A stretch of 64,000 bases of DNA from Methylobacillus gramineus (GCF_020532675.1 NZ_JAJAVE010000003.1:248001-312000), one strand, 5' to 3'. Positions 1 through 9,302 are shown, counted from the stretch's first letter. Numbers and translations are program-made. Notes: generated by a model from the letters alone, not told the origin.

Positions 1-741
1 CAATGTTCGGTTAAAGTAGATCAGTACGTTACGGCAGGAAATAAAATTGGTCTCAGAGAACACACTGTCAGTCGACAGGCTATGGTCAGCAAAGGTAATG
101 TTTTCACATAGCGATTTATCGAACAGTGCAGCGTTATAGGCTGCGGTGTAATAGTCTGAGAATGCACCATGTCCGCCTGCTTCCTGATAGTTCTTGGTAT
201 AGAGCTGCATGCGGTCGAGCGGGAACACGCCTTTTTTGGCTTTTTCCAGCGATTGTGGATTGATATCGGTCGCGTAAATGATGGAACGTTCCAGCAAGCC
301 TTCTTCTTTGAGCAGGATAGCCATCGAGTAGACTTCCTCGCCGGTGCTGCAGCCAGCCACCCAGATTTTGAGCGAAGGGTAGGTACTGAGTATGGGGATT
401 ACCTGGCTGCGCAGCGCGGCATAATAGGTCGGATCACGAAACATCTCGCTGACCGGGATGGTGAGAAATTGCAGCAGTTGCATGAACAGGTTGGCATCAT
501 GCAGGATCCGCGCTTGTAGTTCTGATACTGATTGGCAATCCAATGCGCGCACCGCCTGAACCACACGGCGCTTTTGCGAGGCGCCGGAATAATCACGGAA
601 GTCATAACTGTAGCGTAGATAAATCGCTTCCATCAGCAGGCGCAATTCGATGTCCAACGGACTCATGCGGGTTTCAGGCTGTCCGCCTGCAATCCCGCCG
701 TTAGTGCTGAGGTCGACCTGATCCTGTTTTTTATCTGTCAT
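1..741 (-). CDS. cheR: CheR-type protein-glutamate O-methyltransferase (3' end cut by window edge)
   Basis: The gene enters from the left edge on the minus strand; 247 codons are visible and the C-terminus is missing. CheR proteins use S-adenosylmethionine to methylate glutamates of chemoreceptors or other signalling partners. What is seen: an N-terminal helical region (about residues 27-95), the family motif VSEMFRDP near residue 97, the SAM-binding loop VAGCSTGEE at 128-136, the TDINPQSL segment, and CRNVLIYF close to the edge. The ATG at 741 lies 3 bp after the stop codon of the hybrid kinase, so the two are almost certainly one operon. In such pairs CheR usually serves a non-chemotaxis sensor complex rather than the flagellar array; that role is inferred. 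The family is clear, the partner is not. Confidence 0.95.
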   Translation of the reverse strand, partial: MTDKKQDQVDLSTNGGIAGGQPETRMSPLDIELRLLMEAIYLRYSYDFRDYSGASQKRRVVQAVRALDCQSVSELQARILHDANLFMQLLQFLTIPVSEMFRDPTYYAALRSQVIPILSTYPSLKIWVAGCSTGEEVYSMAILLKEEGLLERSIIYATDINPQSLEKAKKGVFPLDRMQLYTKNYQEAGGHGAFSDYYTAAYNAALFDKSLCENITFADHSLSTDSVFSETNFISCRNVLIYFNRTL

Positions 742-744
742 GCC

Positions 745-3700
745 CTATTTCTCATAACCCAGATCGACGGGCATCCACACCCGTAACAATGAATGCAACC
801 GTGTCAGATCAATCGGTTTGGCCAAATAGTCGCTCATGCCGGCTTTCAGGCATTGTTCCTGATCATCTTTCATGGCCTTGGCGGTAATGGCAATAATCGG
901 CAAACGCTCGAAGCGGCTATCTGACCGGATGCGGCGTGTTGCTTCCAGTCCATCCATTTCCGGCATCATGACATCCATCAGCACCAGATCTATGCCTGGG
1001 GTATTGTCGAGTTTTGCAATCGCTTCCAGCCCATTGCGCGCCACTTCCACTATCATGCCTTTTTGCTCGAGCGCGCTGGTCAGGGCAAAGACATTACGTA
1101 CATCATCGTCCACCAGCAATATGCGCCGTCCATCAAAGATACGTTCGCGACTGCGTATGGTTTTCAGCATATGCTGGCGCTCGCTGGACAGTTCAGATTC
1201 CACCTTGTGCAGGAACAGGGTCACTTCGTCCAGCAGGCGCTCCGGTGAGCGCGCGCCCTTGATGATGATGGAGCGCGAGTATTTCAGCAACTCCGTTTCT
1301 TCCTCTCGGGTCAGGTTGCGACCGGTGTAGACAATCACGGGCGGGAAGGCACAGATTTTCTCGGTCGACATGCGTTTCAGCAGTTCGCTTCCCTGCATGT
1401 CCGGCAATTTGAGGTCTATGATCATGCAGTCAAAAATGGTGGAATGCAGCAGTTCCAGTGCCTGTTCGCCAAACTCAACGGCGACAATTTCAACATCGGC
1501 GTCAGAAATCAATTCATGCACGCTTTCCCGCTGGCGTGCATCATCTTCTACCAGCAGTACCCGTTTGATTTTCTGCGTCAGCTTTTCTTCCAGACGTGAA
1601 AATACTTTCTTCAATTCTTCCAGTGTTGCTGGTTTCAGCGCATAACCAATCGCCCCCAGGTGTAGTGCAGCTTCTGCATGATCTGCGGCTGACACTACAT
1701 GTACGGGGATATGCCGGGTATGCGCACTTTCCTTGAGTTGCTGCAACACGCTGAGGCCGGACTGATCTGGCAGGCGCATATCCAGCAGGATCGCCTGTGG
1801 CTGATAATGTGTAGCAAGATGCAAACCCTCTTCTGCAGTATGTGCCACCAGGCAGCGATACTGCATTTCGTGGGCCAGTTCGTACAGGATCCGCGAGAAC
1901 GCCACCTCATCTTCAATCACCAGGACTGTGCGCTCTGAGGCTGAAATTTGATCCCTGTCATCGGGGAATGCCGGACCGCTGAAAGTGGTTGCCTGGGGTT
2001 CAGCTTGGTACTGGTGCTGTGCCGGGGCTTGCGTGACGGCGGCGACAGTGGACTTAGGGGGAGCGAGCTCGTCTTCCGGCTGTAATAGCAAGGTAGATGG
2101 TGCCCAGTCAGATGGTAAGGTGAGCGTAAAGGTGCTGCCCTGCCCAGGGCTGCTGCTGACGCTGATGCTGCCTCCCAGCAGTGTGGCCAGATTGCGGGAG
2201 ATGGATAGTCCCAGGCCGGTGCCTCCATAACGGCGGCTTGAGGTGCCATCGACCTGGCGGAATGGCGCAAAAATGCTGTTGTGGAATGAGGCATCTATGC
2301 CTATGCCTGAGTCCTGCACCGCAAACGTCATATGACCGGCGCTATTGGTCTCGATGTTGAGGGTAATATGACCACGATCGGTAAACTTGATGGCATTGGC
2401 CAGCAGGTTCTTGAGAATCTGCTCCAGCCGCTGACGATCTGTGAATAGTTTGGCGGGTACCTCGGAGGCAACTGTGACGGTGAACCCCAGCTTTTTCTGC
2501 ATGGCCAGCGGAGAGAAAATACTGTTGAGGGAGTCAGACAGGCTACTGATCGCGACATGCTCAGGTGCCAGTTCCAGCTTGCCAGCCTCCACCTTGGAAA
2601 TGTCCAGGATGTCGTTAATCAGGTTGAGCAGATCATTGCCAGCCGAGTAAATGGTCTGGGCAAACCGCACCTGTTCTTCATTCAGATTGCCTTCACGGTT
2701 ATCTGATAAAAGCTTGGCCAGAATCAGCGAGCTGTTGAGCGGAGTGCGCAGTTCATGCGACATATTGGCAAGGAACTCGGATTTGTATTGGCTGGCGCGC
2801 TCCAGGTCGCGCGCCCTGTCCTCCAGTTGATCTTGTACTTCTTTTAACGCCGCATTTTTTTGATCAAGGCTGAGAGCTTGTTCAGCCAGCCTATCGTTGG
2901 TTTGCTCCAGTTCTGCTTTCTGGTTTTCTAGCGTCGCCTGGGATTCCTCCAGTACGCGAGATTGCTCTTCCAGCTCTTCATTGCTGGTGCGCAACTCTTC
3001 CTGCTGTACTTGTAGTTCTTCGTTGAGCTGCTGGGTTTCCTCCAGTATGTCTTGCAGACGCTGGCGTGAAAGTGCCACTTCAATGGCGATGCTCAGATTG
3101 CCAGAAATCAGGGTGAGAAATTCAATATCGTGCGCTTGTAATGGTTTCAGGAAACCCAGCTCAATGACGCCATTGAGATGACCATCGTGCTTGAGCGGCA
3201 CAATGGCCACGTGGTGCGGAATGGCACTGCCTAGCGCAGAGTTGATCTGGGTATAGTTCGCGGGTACATCGGTTAAATGAATGATGCGCTCCTCGGCCGC
3301 GCACTGACCCAATAAGCCCTGGTGATCATGCAGGGTGGCGTCTTTATCTTCCTGTTCCTTGCTGAAGCCATAGCTGGCAAAGCGACGCAGGGTGCCATGG
3401 TCGTCACGGATATAGATGGCACCTATTAATACGCCAACATAGCGCCCAAGAAAGTCCAGTGATGTACGTCCAAGCTGGGGTAAGGCTAATTGTCCAATGC
3501 CAAGTTCTGCCAGCGAAGATTGGCCCGCGCGTAACCAGGCCTGCTTTTGTAGGGTATCGGCGTGCTCTTGTTGTTGCGCCAGCACGTTTTCATAATTGCT
3601 AGAAAGTCCGAGCAGTTCACGGCGGCCAAAGTAACCTAAGAATCCGGTGAGCCCGAGCACAAAGATCAGATAAAACGTCAGTGAAAACTTGGTATTGTCA

Positions 3701-4242
3701 CTGGCATTTTCATTACGGGTTTTGAGCAGACGTTGTTCAGAATCTACAAATGCACCGATTTCTTTACGAATTTCATCTATTTCCATCTTGCCACGACCGG
3801 AACGGATGGCAGAAGCATAATCCTTGCCCTGGCGACGTAACTCAATGACACTTTGCGCGTAAACACCCCATTGCGCTTCTTGTTCCATGATGCGTTTGAG
3901 GCGGTCAACCTGGACAGGATTATCGCTAACCAGCTCAATCAGGGTTGCAATCTCAGCCTGCAATTTGGGTTTGCCGAGTTGGTAAGGGGAGAGGAAACCT
4001 TCATCGCCACTGATGAGAAAGCCCCGCATGCCGCTTTCCAGATCGATCGTGAGCTTGGCAATTTCATTCGCCTTGCCTATCACGCGTTCTGTATGTTCTA
4101 CCCAGGACATGGACGAAAGCAGGTTGGACACCAGGATAACGAACATCACCGCACTGGAGATGCCTACTCCAATCGGCAATAGAAGATTACGCCGGAGAAT
4201 GCGCTTGAAGCTGGCCTGGTCGATATTCGTTTGCCCGGTCAT
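745..4242 (-). CDS. CHASE3-GAF hybrid sensor histidine kinase with three receiver domains
   Basis: An inner-membrane hybrid kinase of 1165 aa. Order of domains: membrane helix at about 20-44, periplasmic CHASE3-type helical sensor at about 45-185, second membrane helix at 187-205, GAF at about 240-395, long Glu/Gln-rich coiled coil at 395-485, HisKA with the phospho-accepting His496 in SHELRTPLN, HATPase with DSGIGID and GGTGLGLS (to about 710), then three receiver domains at about 772-885 (Asp821), 893-1012 (Asp943) and 1039-1155 (Asp1090). All three acceptor aspartates are present, so a branched or multistep phosphorelay is possible. It is followed after 3 bp by cheR. No separate output protein is visible, so the output may be a phosphotransfer protein elsewhere or CheR itself. 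The family is certain; the ligand is unknown. Confidence 0.95.
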   Translation of the reverse strand: MTGQTNIDQASFKRILRRNLLLPIGVGISSAVMFVILVSNLLSSMSWVEHTERVIGKANEIAKLTIDLESGMRGFLISGDEGFLSPYQLGKPKLQAEIATLIELVSDNPVQVDRLKRIMEQEAQWGVYAQSVIELRRQGKDYASAIRSGRGKMEIDEIRKEIGAFVDSEQRLLKTRNENASDNTKFSLTFYLIFVLGLTGFLGYFGRRELLGLSSNYENVLAQQQEHADTLQKQAWLRAGQSSLAELGIGQLALPQLGRTSLDFLGRYVGVLIGAIYIRDDHGTLRRFASYGFSKEQEDKDATLHDHQGLLGQCAAEERIIHLTDVPANYTQINSALGSAIPHHVAIVPLKHDGHLNGVIELGFLKPLQAHDIEFLTLISGNLSIAIEVALSRQRLQDILEETQQLNEELQVQQEELRTSNEELEEQSRVLEESQATLENQKAELEQTNDRLAEQALSLDQKNAALKEVQDQLEDRARDLERASQYKSEFLANMSHELRTPLNSSLILAKLLSDNREGNLNEEQVRFAQTIYSAGNDLLNLINDILDISKVEAGKLELAPEHVAISSLSDSLNSIFSPLAMQKKLGFTVTVASEVPAKLFTDRQRLEQILKNLLANAIKFTDRGHITLNIETNSAGHMTFAVQDSGIGIDASFHNSIFAPFRQVDGTSSRRYGGTGLGLSISRNLATLLGGSISVSSSPGQGSTFTLTLPSDWAPSTLLLQPEDELAPPKSTVAAVTQAPAQHQYQAEPQATTFSGPAFPDDRDQISASERTVLVIEDEVAFSRILYELAHEMQYRCLVAHTAEEGLHLATHYQPQAILLDMRLPDQSGLSVLQQLKESAHTRHIPVHVVSAADHAEAALHLGAIGYALKPATLEELKKVFSRLEEKLTQKIKRVLLVEDDARQRESVHELISDADVEIVAVEFGEQALELLHSTIFDCMIIDLKLPDMQGSELLKRMSTEKICAFPPVIVYTGRNLTREEETELLKYSRSIIIKGARSPERLLDEVTLFLHKVESELSSERQHMLKTIRSRERIFDGRRILLVDDDVRNVFALTSALEQKGMIVEVARNGLEAIAKLDNTPGIDLVLMDVMMPEMDGLEATRRIRSDSRFERLPIIAITAKAMKDDQEQCLKAGMSDYLAKPIDLTRLHSLLRVWMPVDLGYEK

Positions 4243-4502
4243 GAGATTTCCTGCAATTTTTTCAGATGCAGTAGTTTAGCTTAAAAAACGGCTCAGGCTG
4301 GCCGATCCGGCGTCCCGATGGGCTCCAGTTGGCATCGCAAGCAGATGGAGGTGGATATATTGAGCGTTTGGTGGGGCATTGTGTGCATGATTCACACTGC
4401 CAGAACGCATGCATGGAGCGGCTGCTACGCCACCGATTAGTCTGTGTAACTCAGGGTAGATGCGCTTAACGCTTGTGACGGGTTATCGAGGTTGAGTGAG
4501 GG

Positions 4503-5006
4503 TTATTTCATGGCGCCGATGTTGGCACCAAGAGCCTGCATGCTACTGACTACGGCAGTTCTTTGTTCATGCGTGAGCGCAGAGAGTAGAGCATCCACTT
4601 TGGTGTAATAGTCCGGCATGACCTGATCGAGTTTTTGCTGGCCCACTGCCGTCAGCTTGATTTTAAGCTTGCGCCTGTCTTTGCGGTCAGTCAGGCGGCT
4701 GACCAGGCCCTCGTTTTCCAGTCCATCAATAAACCCCGTCATGGTGGCTTTGGTGACGCCCGCTTTTTCAGCTAATTCTGATGGCGATGAGGTCAGATTG
4801 TCTTCACGCAACAGCAATACCAATACCCACCAGCGGCCTTGCAACAAGCCGTGCTGAGCCAGCAGTTTATCCAGTGCATCGGAAATATCAGAAGCGGCAC
4901 GGAGAATGTTGACGAATTCCCAGATCGCCTTGATATCGGCCTCCGGGTAACGTAGGGCAAACTTCTTGAGTGACTCAGAAGTCGGTAGCTCTTTAATGAG
5001 TAGCAT
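4503..5006 (-). CDS. MarR family transcriptional regulator
   Basis: A 167-aa winged-helix regulator of the MarR type, which usually binds a palindromic operator as a dimer and is released by a small ligand or oxidant. Residues about 55-130 carry the winged helix: SELAEKAGVTKATMTGFIDGLENEGLV is the recognition region, followed by the basic wing with DRKDRRKLKIKLT. The N-terminal 40 residues and C-terminal 35 form the usual dimerisation helices. The gene stands alone between the hybrid kinase and a GGDEF gene, with no obvious target beside it. No Shine-Dalgarno sequence precedes the ATG, and a good -10 element lies only 10 nt upstream, so the mRNA may be leaderless. Confidence 0.9.
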   Translation of the reverse strand: MLLIKELPTSESLKKFALRYPEADIKAIWEFVNILRAASDISDALDKLLAQHGLLQGRWWVLVLLLREDNLTSSPSELAEKAGVTKATMTGFIDGLENEGLVSRLTDRKDRRKLKIKLTAVGQQKLDQVMPDYYTKVDALLSALTHEQRTAVVSSMQALGANIGAMK

Positions 5007-5016
5007 GGTGTGGACT

Positions 5017-5046
5017 ATAGTAGTTAGGTTCCAGAATGTTAGTCAA
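5017..5046 (-). promoter_or_regulatory. Sigma70-like promoter of the MarR gene, placing the start at or near the ATG
   Basis: On the minus strand TTGACT (5046-5041) is followed by an 18-bp spacer and TACTAT (5022-5017). Transcription would begin about 7 nt further, roughly 5010, only a few bases before the ATG at 5006. There is no Shine-Dalgarno sequence between. The repeated CTAAC pentamers within the spacer could be part of an autoregulatory site, but this is weak. Confidence 0.5.
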
Positions 5047-5142
5047 TAGACTCAGCCTGAATACCTGATATTTTTTAGGGAATAAACCAACAATCTGATT
5101 CTACGAATAAATATCCAGTGTCACCTATGTCGATGAGATACG

Positions 5143-6096
5143 TTAACTGGCATTCACGATACAATTTCTGCCCCGTTGCTTGGCTTGGTATAGCCGTTTG
5201 TCGACTTGCTCGATGAATTGCAGCGCTGTGTCCTGATGGTTGGGCACTATGGTGTCCAGGCCCATGCTGATGGTGAGAATCTGGCTGATCGCGGATTGAG
5301 CATGGGGAATCTGTTCTTTGAACACTAGATTACGGCAGCGCTCAGCTACTATCTTGGCAGATTCTGCATCGGTCTCTGGAAGTACCAATACAAACTCTTC
5401 GCCACCAAAACGGGCAAAAAAATCACGCGCGCGCGAGGCCGCACTGGCCAACACTTTTGCTACCTGTTTCAGACATTCATCACCTTGAATATGGCCGTAG
5501 CAATCGTTGTATTGCTTAAAGAAATCGATGTCCAACATGATGATGGATAAGGGCTGGTTATTGCGTCGTGCATTGGCCCATTCAATTTCCATGATGGAGT
5601 CAAACATCCGGCGGTTGGCTACCCCGGTGAGCCCGTCCTTGAACGACAGTTCTTCCAGCTCTTTTTGCAGGATGAGCAGCTTTTCCTCGGTTTTCTTGCG
5701 TTCGCTGATATCAAACATGAAACCAATCAACGCTTCCACTTCTCCCTGTGTGTCACGCACCACATGGACCACATCACGGATCCAGACATACTCACCATCT
5801 TTGGTTAAAGCCCGGTAATCGGCTTCATGATCATGCCCGGCCTGGGATTGCGACACACAGAAATCCACTACCCATGCCCTATCTTCAGGGTGCATACGCT
5901 CAGCCCAGTCTTGTGCACTCACCCAGCTTGCAGGTGTCCAGCCAAGCAATAGCTCGATCTGGGGGCCAATATAGGCAAATGTCATGGTTTTCCAGTCTAT
6001 TTTCCAGGGAATCGCATTGGTCGATTCCAGCAAGGTTTTATAGACAGCATGATCGGTATCAGCAGGTGTTGTCATTGCCATGGGTGTATTCATCAA
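5143..6096 (-). CDS. PAS-GGDEF diguanylate cyclase
   Basis: A soluble 317-aa protein that should make cyclic di-GMP from two GTP. A PAS fold of the PAS_3 type covers about residues 25-135 (with the PAC end GFMFDISERKKTEE), a short helix links it, and the GGDEF domain runs from about 152 to 315. The signature is intact as GGEEF at 231-235, and the allosteric inhibition site RxxD is present as RARD at 222-225, exactly five residues earlier, so product inhibition is expected. There is no EAL domain and no membrane segment. It is monocistronic. The start at MMNTPM was chosen because it precedes the PAS domain; either of the two Met codons could be used. The signal sensed is unknown. Confidence 0.93.
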   Translation of the reverse strand: MMNTPMAMTTPADTDHAVYKTLLESTNAIPWKIDWKTMTFAYIGPQIELLLGWTPASWVSAQDWAERMHPEDRAWVVDFCVSQSQAGHDHEADYRALTKDGEYVWIRDVVHVVRDTQGEVEALIGFMFDISERKKTEEKLLILQKELEELSFKDGLTGVANRRMFDSIMEIEWANARRNNQPLSIIMLDIDFFKQYNDCYGHIQGDECLKQVAKVLASAASRARDFFARFGGEEFVLVLPETDAESAKIVAERCRNLVFKEQIPHAQSAISQILTISMGLDTIVPNHQDTALQFIEQVDKRLYQAKQRGRNCIVNAS

Positions 6097-6365
6097 TCTA
6101 GGTAATGCGCCTAAAGTCTGTCAGTGGGTCGAAAAAGAGCGACATCTTAATCTGATGATCGTGAGTATCAATAAGCGAATAGCGTGCCATGTAATTTAAC
6201 TCAGGTAATCCTTTGATATTAGGAAATATTCTTCTGGTATGTGATGCGTATGGCCAGCAATGGCTTATACGTCCTTACGCCATAAGATCAGGCGTCGACA
6301 ATCGTGTTGAGAATCTGACAATCCTCTTTGCACGCTTGAGAGATATCTGCATGCTGTGATCTTGC

Positions 6366-7295
6366 CTATAGGGTCTGCTGACGGTTCGATAACAACAAGC
6401 CGGTGAGGATGGCAGCGATGCCGACGATGTGGAATAGAGCAAGCGATTCACCGAGAAACAGCATAGATAATAAACTGCCAAAAGCCGGCATCAGGTGGAT
6501 GAATAATCCTGCGCGCGCTGCTCCGGCACGGGCTACTCCCATCATGTAAAGCGAGTAGGCGATGACGGAAGGAAAGATGCCGACATAGGCCAATGCCAGC
6601 AGGGAGTGCTGATTCCATATTGGGGATGCGCTATATGTCAGCTCCCAGATATACAAAGGTAGTAGGGCAATGATGGCGATGAGGATTTGTATGCCCATCA
6701 GCCCAATCCGGTTGATCTCGTTCGGGATACCACGTAGCCATAAGGTATACAGCGCCCAGCAGACCATGGCCAGGAAGATGATGAGATCGCCTGTTGAAAA
6801 ATCCAGCGCCAGCAGGCGCTGCCATTCCCCATGCAGAATAATGGTGAGCACCCCGGCAAAGGAAATGGCCAATCCGCGTACCTGTAGTTTGCTAATACGT
6901 AACTGATAAAACAGCACGCCAAATAGCAGGATCAGGATGGGGATGCAGGAGTTAAGCAATATGCCATTGGTCGCAGTGGTGCTATGCAACCCCGTGTACA
7001 CCAGCGTGTTGAAAGAGGCGACGCCCGCGATCGAGATCGCCAATATACGCCAACGATATTGACAGTATTGTGGCCAGTCGCGACGCATGGGCTGCCACGC
7101 AAATGGCAGGATGCAGGCAAAGGCAATGATCCAGCGTCCCAGGGAAAGCGTGAATGGCGGAATTTCGTTATGGACAGCGCGCCCAATGACAAAATTACCG
7201 GCCCAGAATAGTGGTGGCAGGATCAGAATAAACCAGATGCTGGTCTTAGCCAGCAGCGTGCTGCGAGTGATGTGATTCATCATGTCTTTATTCAT
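6366..7295 (-). CDS. EamA/DMT superfamily membrane transporter
   Basis: A 309-aa inner-membrane protein of the drug/metabolite transporter type with about ten hydrophobic segments arranged as two EamA repeats (about 20-155 and 165-300). Typical features are the N-terminal FWAGNFVIGRA segment and the second-half GIFPSVIAYSLYMMGVARAGA followed by LMPAFGSLLSMLFLGE. Members export amino acids, metabolites or drugs; the substrate cannot be read from sequence. It lies 56 bp downstream of a LysR gene on the same strand, so it may be co-transcribed with that regulator. Two nearby Met codons follow the first; the first is used here. Confidence 0.9.
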   Translation of the reverse strand: MNKDMMNHITRSTLLAKTSIWFILILPPLFWAGNFVIGRAVHNEIPPFTLSLGRWIIAFACILPFAWQPMRRDWPQYCQYRWRILAISIAGVASFNTLVYTGLHSTTATNGILLNSCIPILILLFGVLFYQLRISKLQVRGLAISFAGVLTIILHGEWQRLLALDFSTGDLIIFLAMVCWALYTLWLRGIPNEINRIGLMGIQILIAIIALLPLYIWELTYSASPIWNQHSLLALAYVGIFPSVIAYSLYMMGVARAGAARAGLFIHLMPAFGSLLSMLFLGESLALFHIVGIAAILTGLLLSNRQQTL

Positions 7296-7351
7296 GGATT
7301 CATGTTCCTGAATCTACACGAATTGGTTTCAATTCCCATTGGTTTGATTCT

Positions 7352-8239
7352 TTAGTTGAACCAGTCCTTCAGTACAACCGTGGACACGTCGAGAAAGGCG
7401 CGGAGTTTGACTGGAACAAAACGCTGCCTGGGATAGACCAGGTGCACAGGGTCGGCTTTGGCATGCCAATCGGGCAACACCCTGAGCAATTTGTCTTCTA
7501 CCATTTCTGGCCGACAGACATAGCTCGGCAAAAGTCCCACGCCTCTGTTTGCCATCACCATCGCCCTTACTACGCCTATGCTGTTGACCATTCTGTTTCC
7601 TGGCATCGGGGTGGTGATGCTACTGCTATTGTTGGTGAGCGTCCACTCATCGCGACCAAGCGGTGTGAACTGCACACAAGGATGGTGGCGCAAGTCCTGG
7701 GGCATATTAAGCGTGGGTGCCGAGCTGAGGTATTCCCGGCTAGCAAACGCTGCCCAGCGTACATTGCCCACCTGCTTGGCGATCAGGCTGGAGTCACGTA
7801 GAGCGCCTGTCCGGATAGCCGCATCCACACTTTCAGCTACCAAGTCTACATAACGATCCGTCAGTAGCAGTTCCATTTCAATTTTAGGGTAAGCGTCCTG
7901 CACCCGGTTGACCAGGCTGGAAAGCAGGAAATCTCCCAGATCGGCAGGCGCAGTGATTTTTAACCTGCCTTGCGGTTCGTGAATGGTGGTGCTGATCGCG
8001 GCCTCTGCTTCCAGCATATAGCCCAGGCCAGTGGCGGCATGCTGGAAATATAGGCTGCCAGCTTCTGTCAGGCTGAGTCGCCTGGTTGTCCGTTGCAATA
8101 GGGTTACGCCTAATCGCTTTTCCAGCCTGGAGATTCTGGTGCTGATCGTCGATGTGGGTAGTTGCAGCTGGCGTGCTGCACCACTGAAGCTACCAGCCTG
8201 TACTACTTTGACAAAAACTGCGGTTTCGTTGAGATCCAC
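7352..8239 (-). CDS. LysR family transcriptional regulator
   Basis: A 295-aa LysR-type regulator. The N-terminal winged helix (about residues 1-60) reads MDLNETAVFVKVVQAGSFSG and continues through PTSTISTRISRLEKRLG; the periplasmic-binding-like effector domain covers about 90-290. It belongs to the subgroup typified by AaeR/DsdC-like regulators that often controls divergently encoded genes. Here the divergent neighbour is a pirin gene followed by a YcaC-type hydrolase, and the 110-bp gap between them contains a perfect inverted repeat suited to a LysR box. On its own strand it is followed by an EamA transporter. Target and effector are unknown. Confidence 0.93.
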   Translation of the reverse strand: MDLNETAVFVKVVQAGSFSGAARQLQLPTSTISTRISRLEKRLGVTLLQRTTRRLSLTEAGSLYFQHAATGLGYMLEAEAAISTTIHEPQGRLKITAPADLGDFLLSSLVNRVQDAYPKIEMELLLTDRYVDLVAESVDAAIRTGALRDSSLIAKQVGNVRWAAFASREYLSSAPTLNMPQDLRHHPCVQFTPLGRDEWTLTNNSSSITTPMPGNRMVNSIGVVRAMVMANRGVGLLPSYVCRPEMVEDKLLRVLPDWHAKADPVHLVYPRQRFVPVKLRAFLDVSTVVLKDWFN

Positions 8240-8271
8240 TATTATCCCGTTTGTTGAAAAGTTATTTAGTA

Positions 8272-8289
8272 TTTAACCATCTAGTTAAA
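8272..8289. promoter_or_regulatory. Probable LysR operator: inverted repeat between the LysR and pirin genes
   Basis: TTTAAC at 8272-8277 and GTTAAA at 8284-8289 form a perfect 6-bp inverted repeat with a 6-bp spacer, fitting the T-N11-A form of LysR sites. It sits 33 bp before the LysR start and 60 bp before the pirin start, where autoregulation and divergent activation would be expected. Confidence 0.55.
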
Positions 8290-8349
8290 CAAATGTCTTC
8301 TCTCTATAGTGGAACCCATCGCAGCACTGAACCATAACAGGAGACAGAC

Positions 8350-9216
8350 ATGAAGAATCTAGCTTTCATCAAACGTAGCAATGGCAAGCACTGGGTCGGT
8401 GATGGTTTCCCCGTACAGAGTATTTTTTCATACCGGGATATTCATGAAGAAATGTCACCTTTCCTGCTCATGGACTATGCCGGCCCAACCAGCTTTGAGC
8501 CAACAGACCAACGTCGTGGGGTTGGCCAGCACCCTCATCGCGGTTTCGAGACCGTCACGATTGTCTATGACGGTGAGGTTTCCCACCATGATTCCACCAA
8601 TGCGGGTGGCACCATAGGCACTGGCGACGTGCAATGGATGACCGCAGGCGCTGGCATCATCCATGAGGAATATCATGGAGAGGAATATGCAAAACGGGGT
8701 GGTGCATTTGAAATGATACAGCTGTGGGTCAACCTGCCTGCCAAGGACAAAATGACTGCGCCTGGATACCAGGGCATTGAGAGTGCGCAGATTCCCCAAG
8801 TGGCATTGGCCAATGACGGTGGCACTGTGCGAGTGATTGCCGGCGAATATGCGCAACAGTATGGCCCTGCACATACTTTCAGCCCAATGAATGTATGGGA
8901 TGTGCGGTTAAAGGCAGGCAAAACCTTTTCGGTGCAATTGCCTGATGGATATACCACGGCCTTATTCATTCTGCGTGGCGCAGTGCGCATAGGCGATACC
9001 CATACCATCAGGCCTTCTGAGCTGGCGGTGCTGGAGCGCAAAGGTACTCAGATGGAAATTGAAGCTGTAGAAGATACCGTATTGCTGTTGTTGAATGGTC
9101 AGCCCTTGAATGAACCAGTGGTTGGGCATGGACCCTTTGTCATGAACTCCTGGGAAGAAATTGATCAGGCCGTATCTGATTACAACAACGGTAGATTCGT
9201 GACGGTAGCTGTGTAG
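8350..9216 (+). CDS. Pirin family protein (bicupin)
   Basis: A 288-aa cytoplasmic pirin-like bicupin. The N-terminal cupin (about residues 40-145) carries the metal-binding set: HPHRGFETV (two His), HHDS, and MTAGAGIIHEE (His and Glu). The C-terminal cupin-like part (about 170-280) contains the ILRGAVRIG turn. Bacterial pirins are non-haem metal proteins; some, such as E. coli YhhW, are quercetin dioxygenases. Good Shine-Dalgarno GGAGA lies just upstream of the ATG. It is divergent from a LysR gene and followed by a YcaC-like hydrolase, a common redox-stress grouping. The substrate is unknown. Confidence 0.93.
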   Translation: MKNLAFIKRSNGKHWVGDGFPVQSIFSYRDIHEEMSPFLLMDYAGPTSFEPTDQRRGVGQHPHRGFETVTIVYDGEVSHHDSTNAGGTIGTGDVQWMTAGAGIIHEEYHGEEYAKRGGAFEMIQLWVNLPAKDKMTAPGYQGIESAQIPQVALANDGGTVRVIAGEYAQQYGPAHTFSPMNVWDVRLKAGKTFSVQLPDGYTTALFILRGAVRIGDTHTIRPSELAVLERKGTQMEIEAVEDTVLLLLNGQPLNEPVVGHGPFVMNSWEEIDQAVSDYNNGRFVTVAV

Positions 9217-9224
9217 TGTTTACT

Positions 9225-9247
9225 CCTGCCACTCCTTGGGTGGCAGG
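9225..9247 (+). terminator. Hairpin after the pirin gene (possible attenuator)
   Basis: CCTGCCAC at 9225-9232 and GTGGCAGG at 9240-9247 form an 8-bp stem with a 7-nt loop, 9 bp after the pirin stop. Only a poor T-rich tract follows, so it may be a partial terminator or mRNA-stabilising hairpin within a pirin-hydrolase operon. Confidence 0.45.
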
Positions 9248-9302
9248 CCTTATCCTGCGGTGTGACCATCGCATATACATGATTAATTAATTGGAGAATC
9301 CC

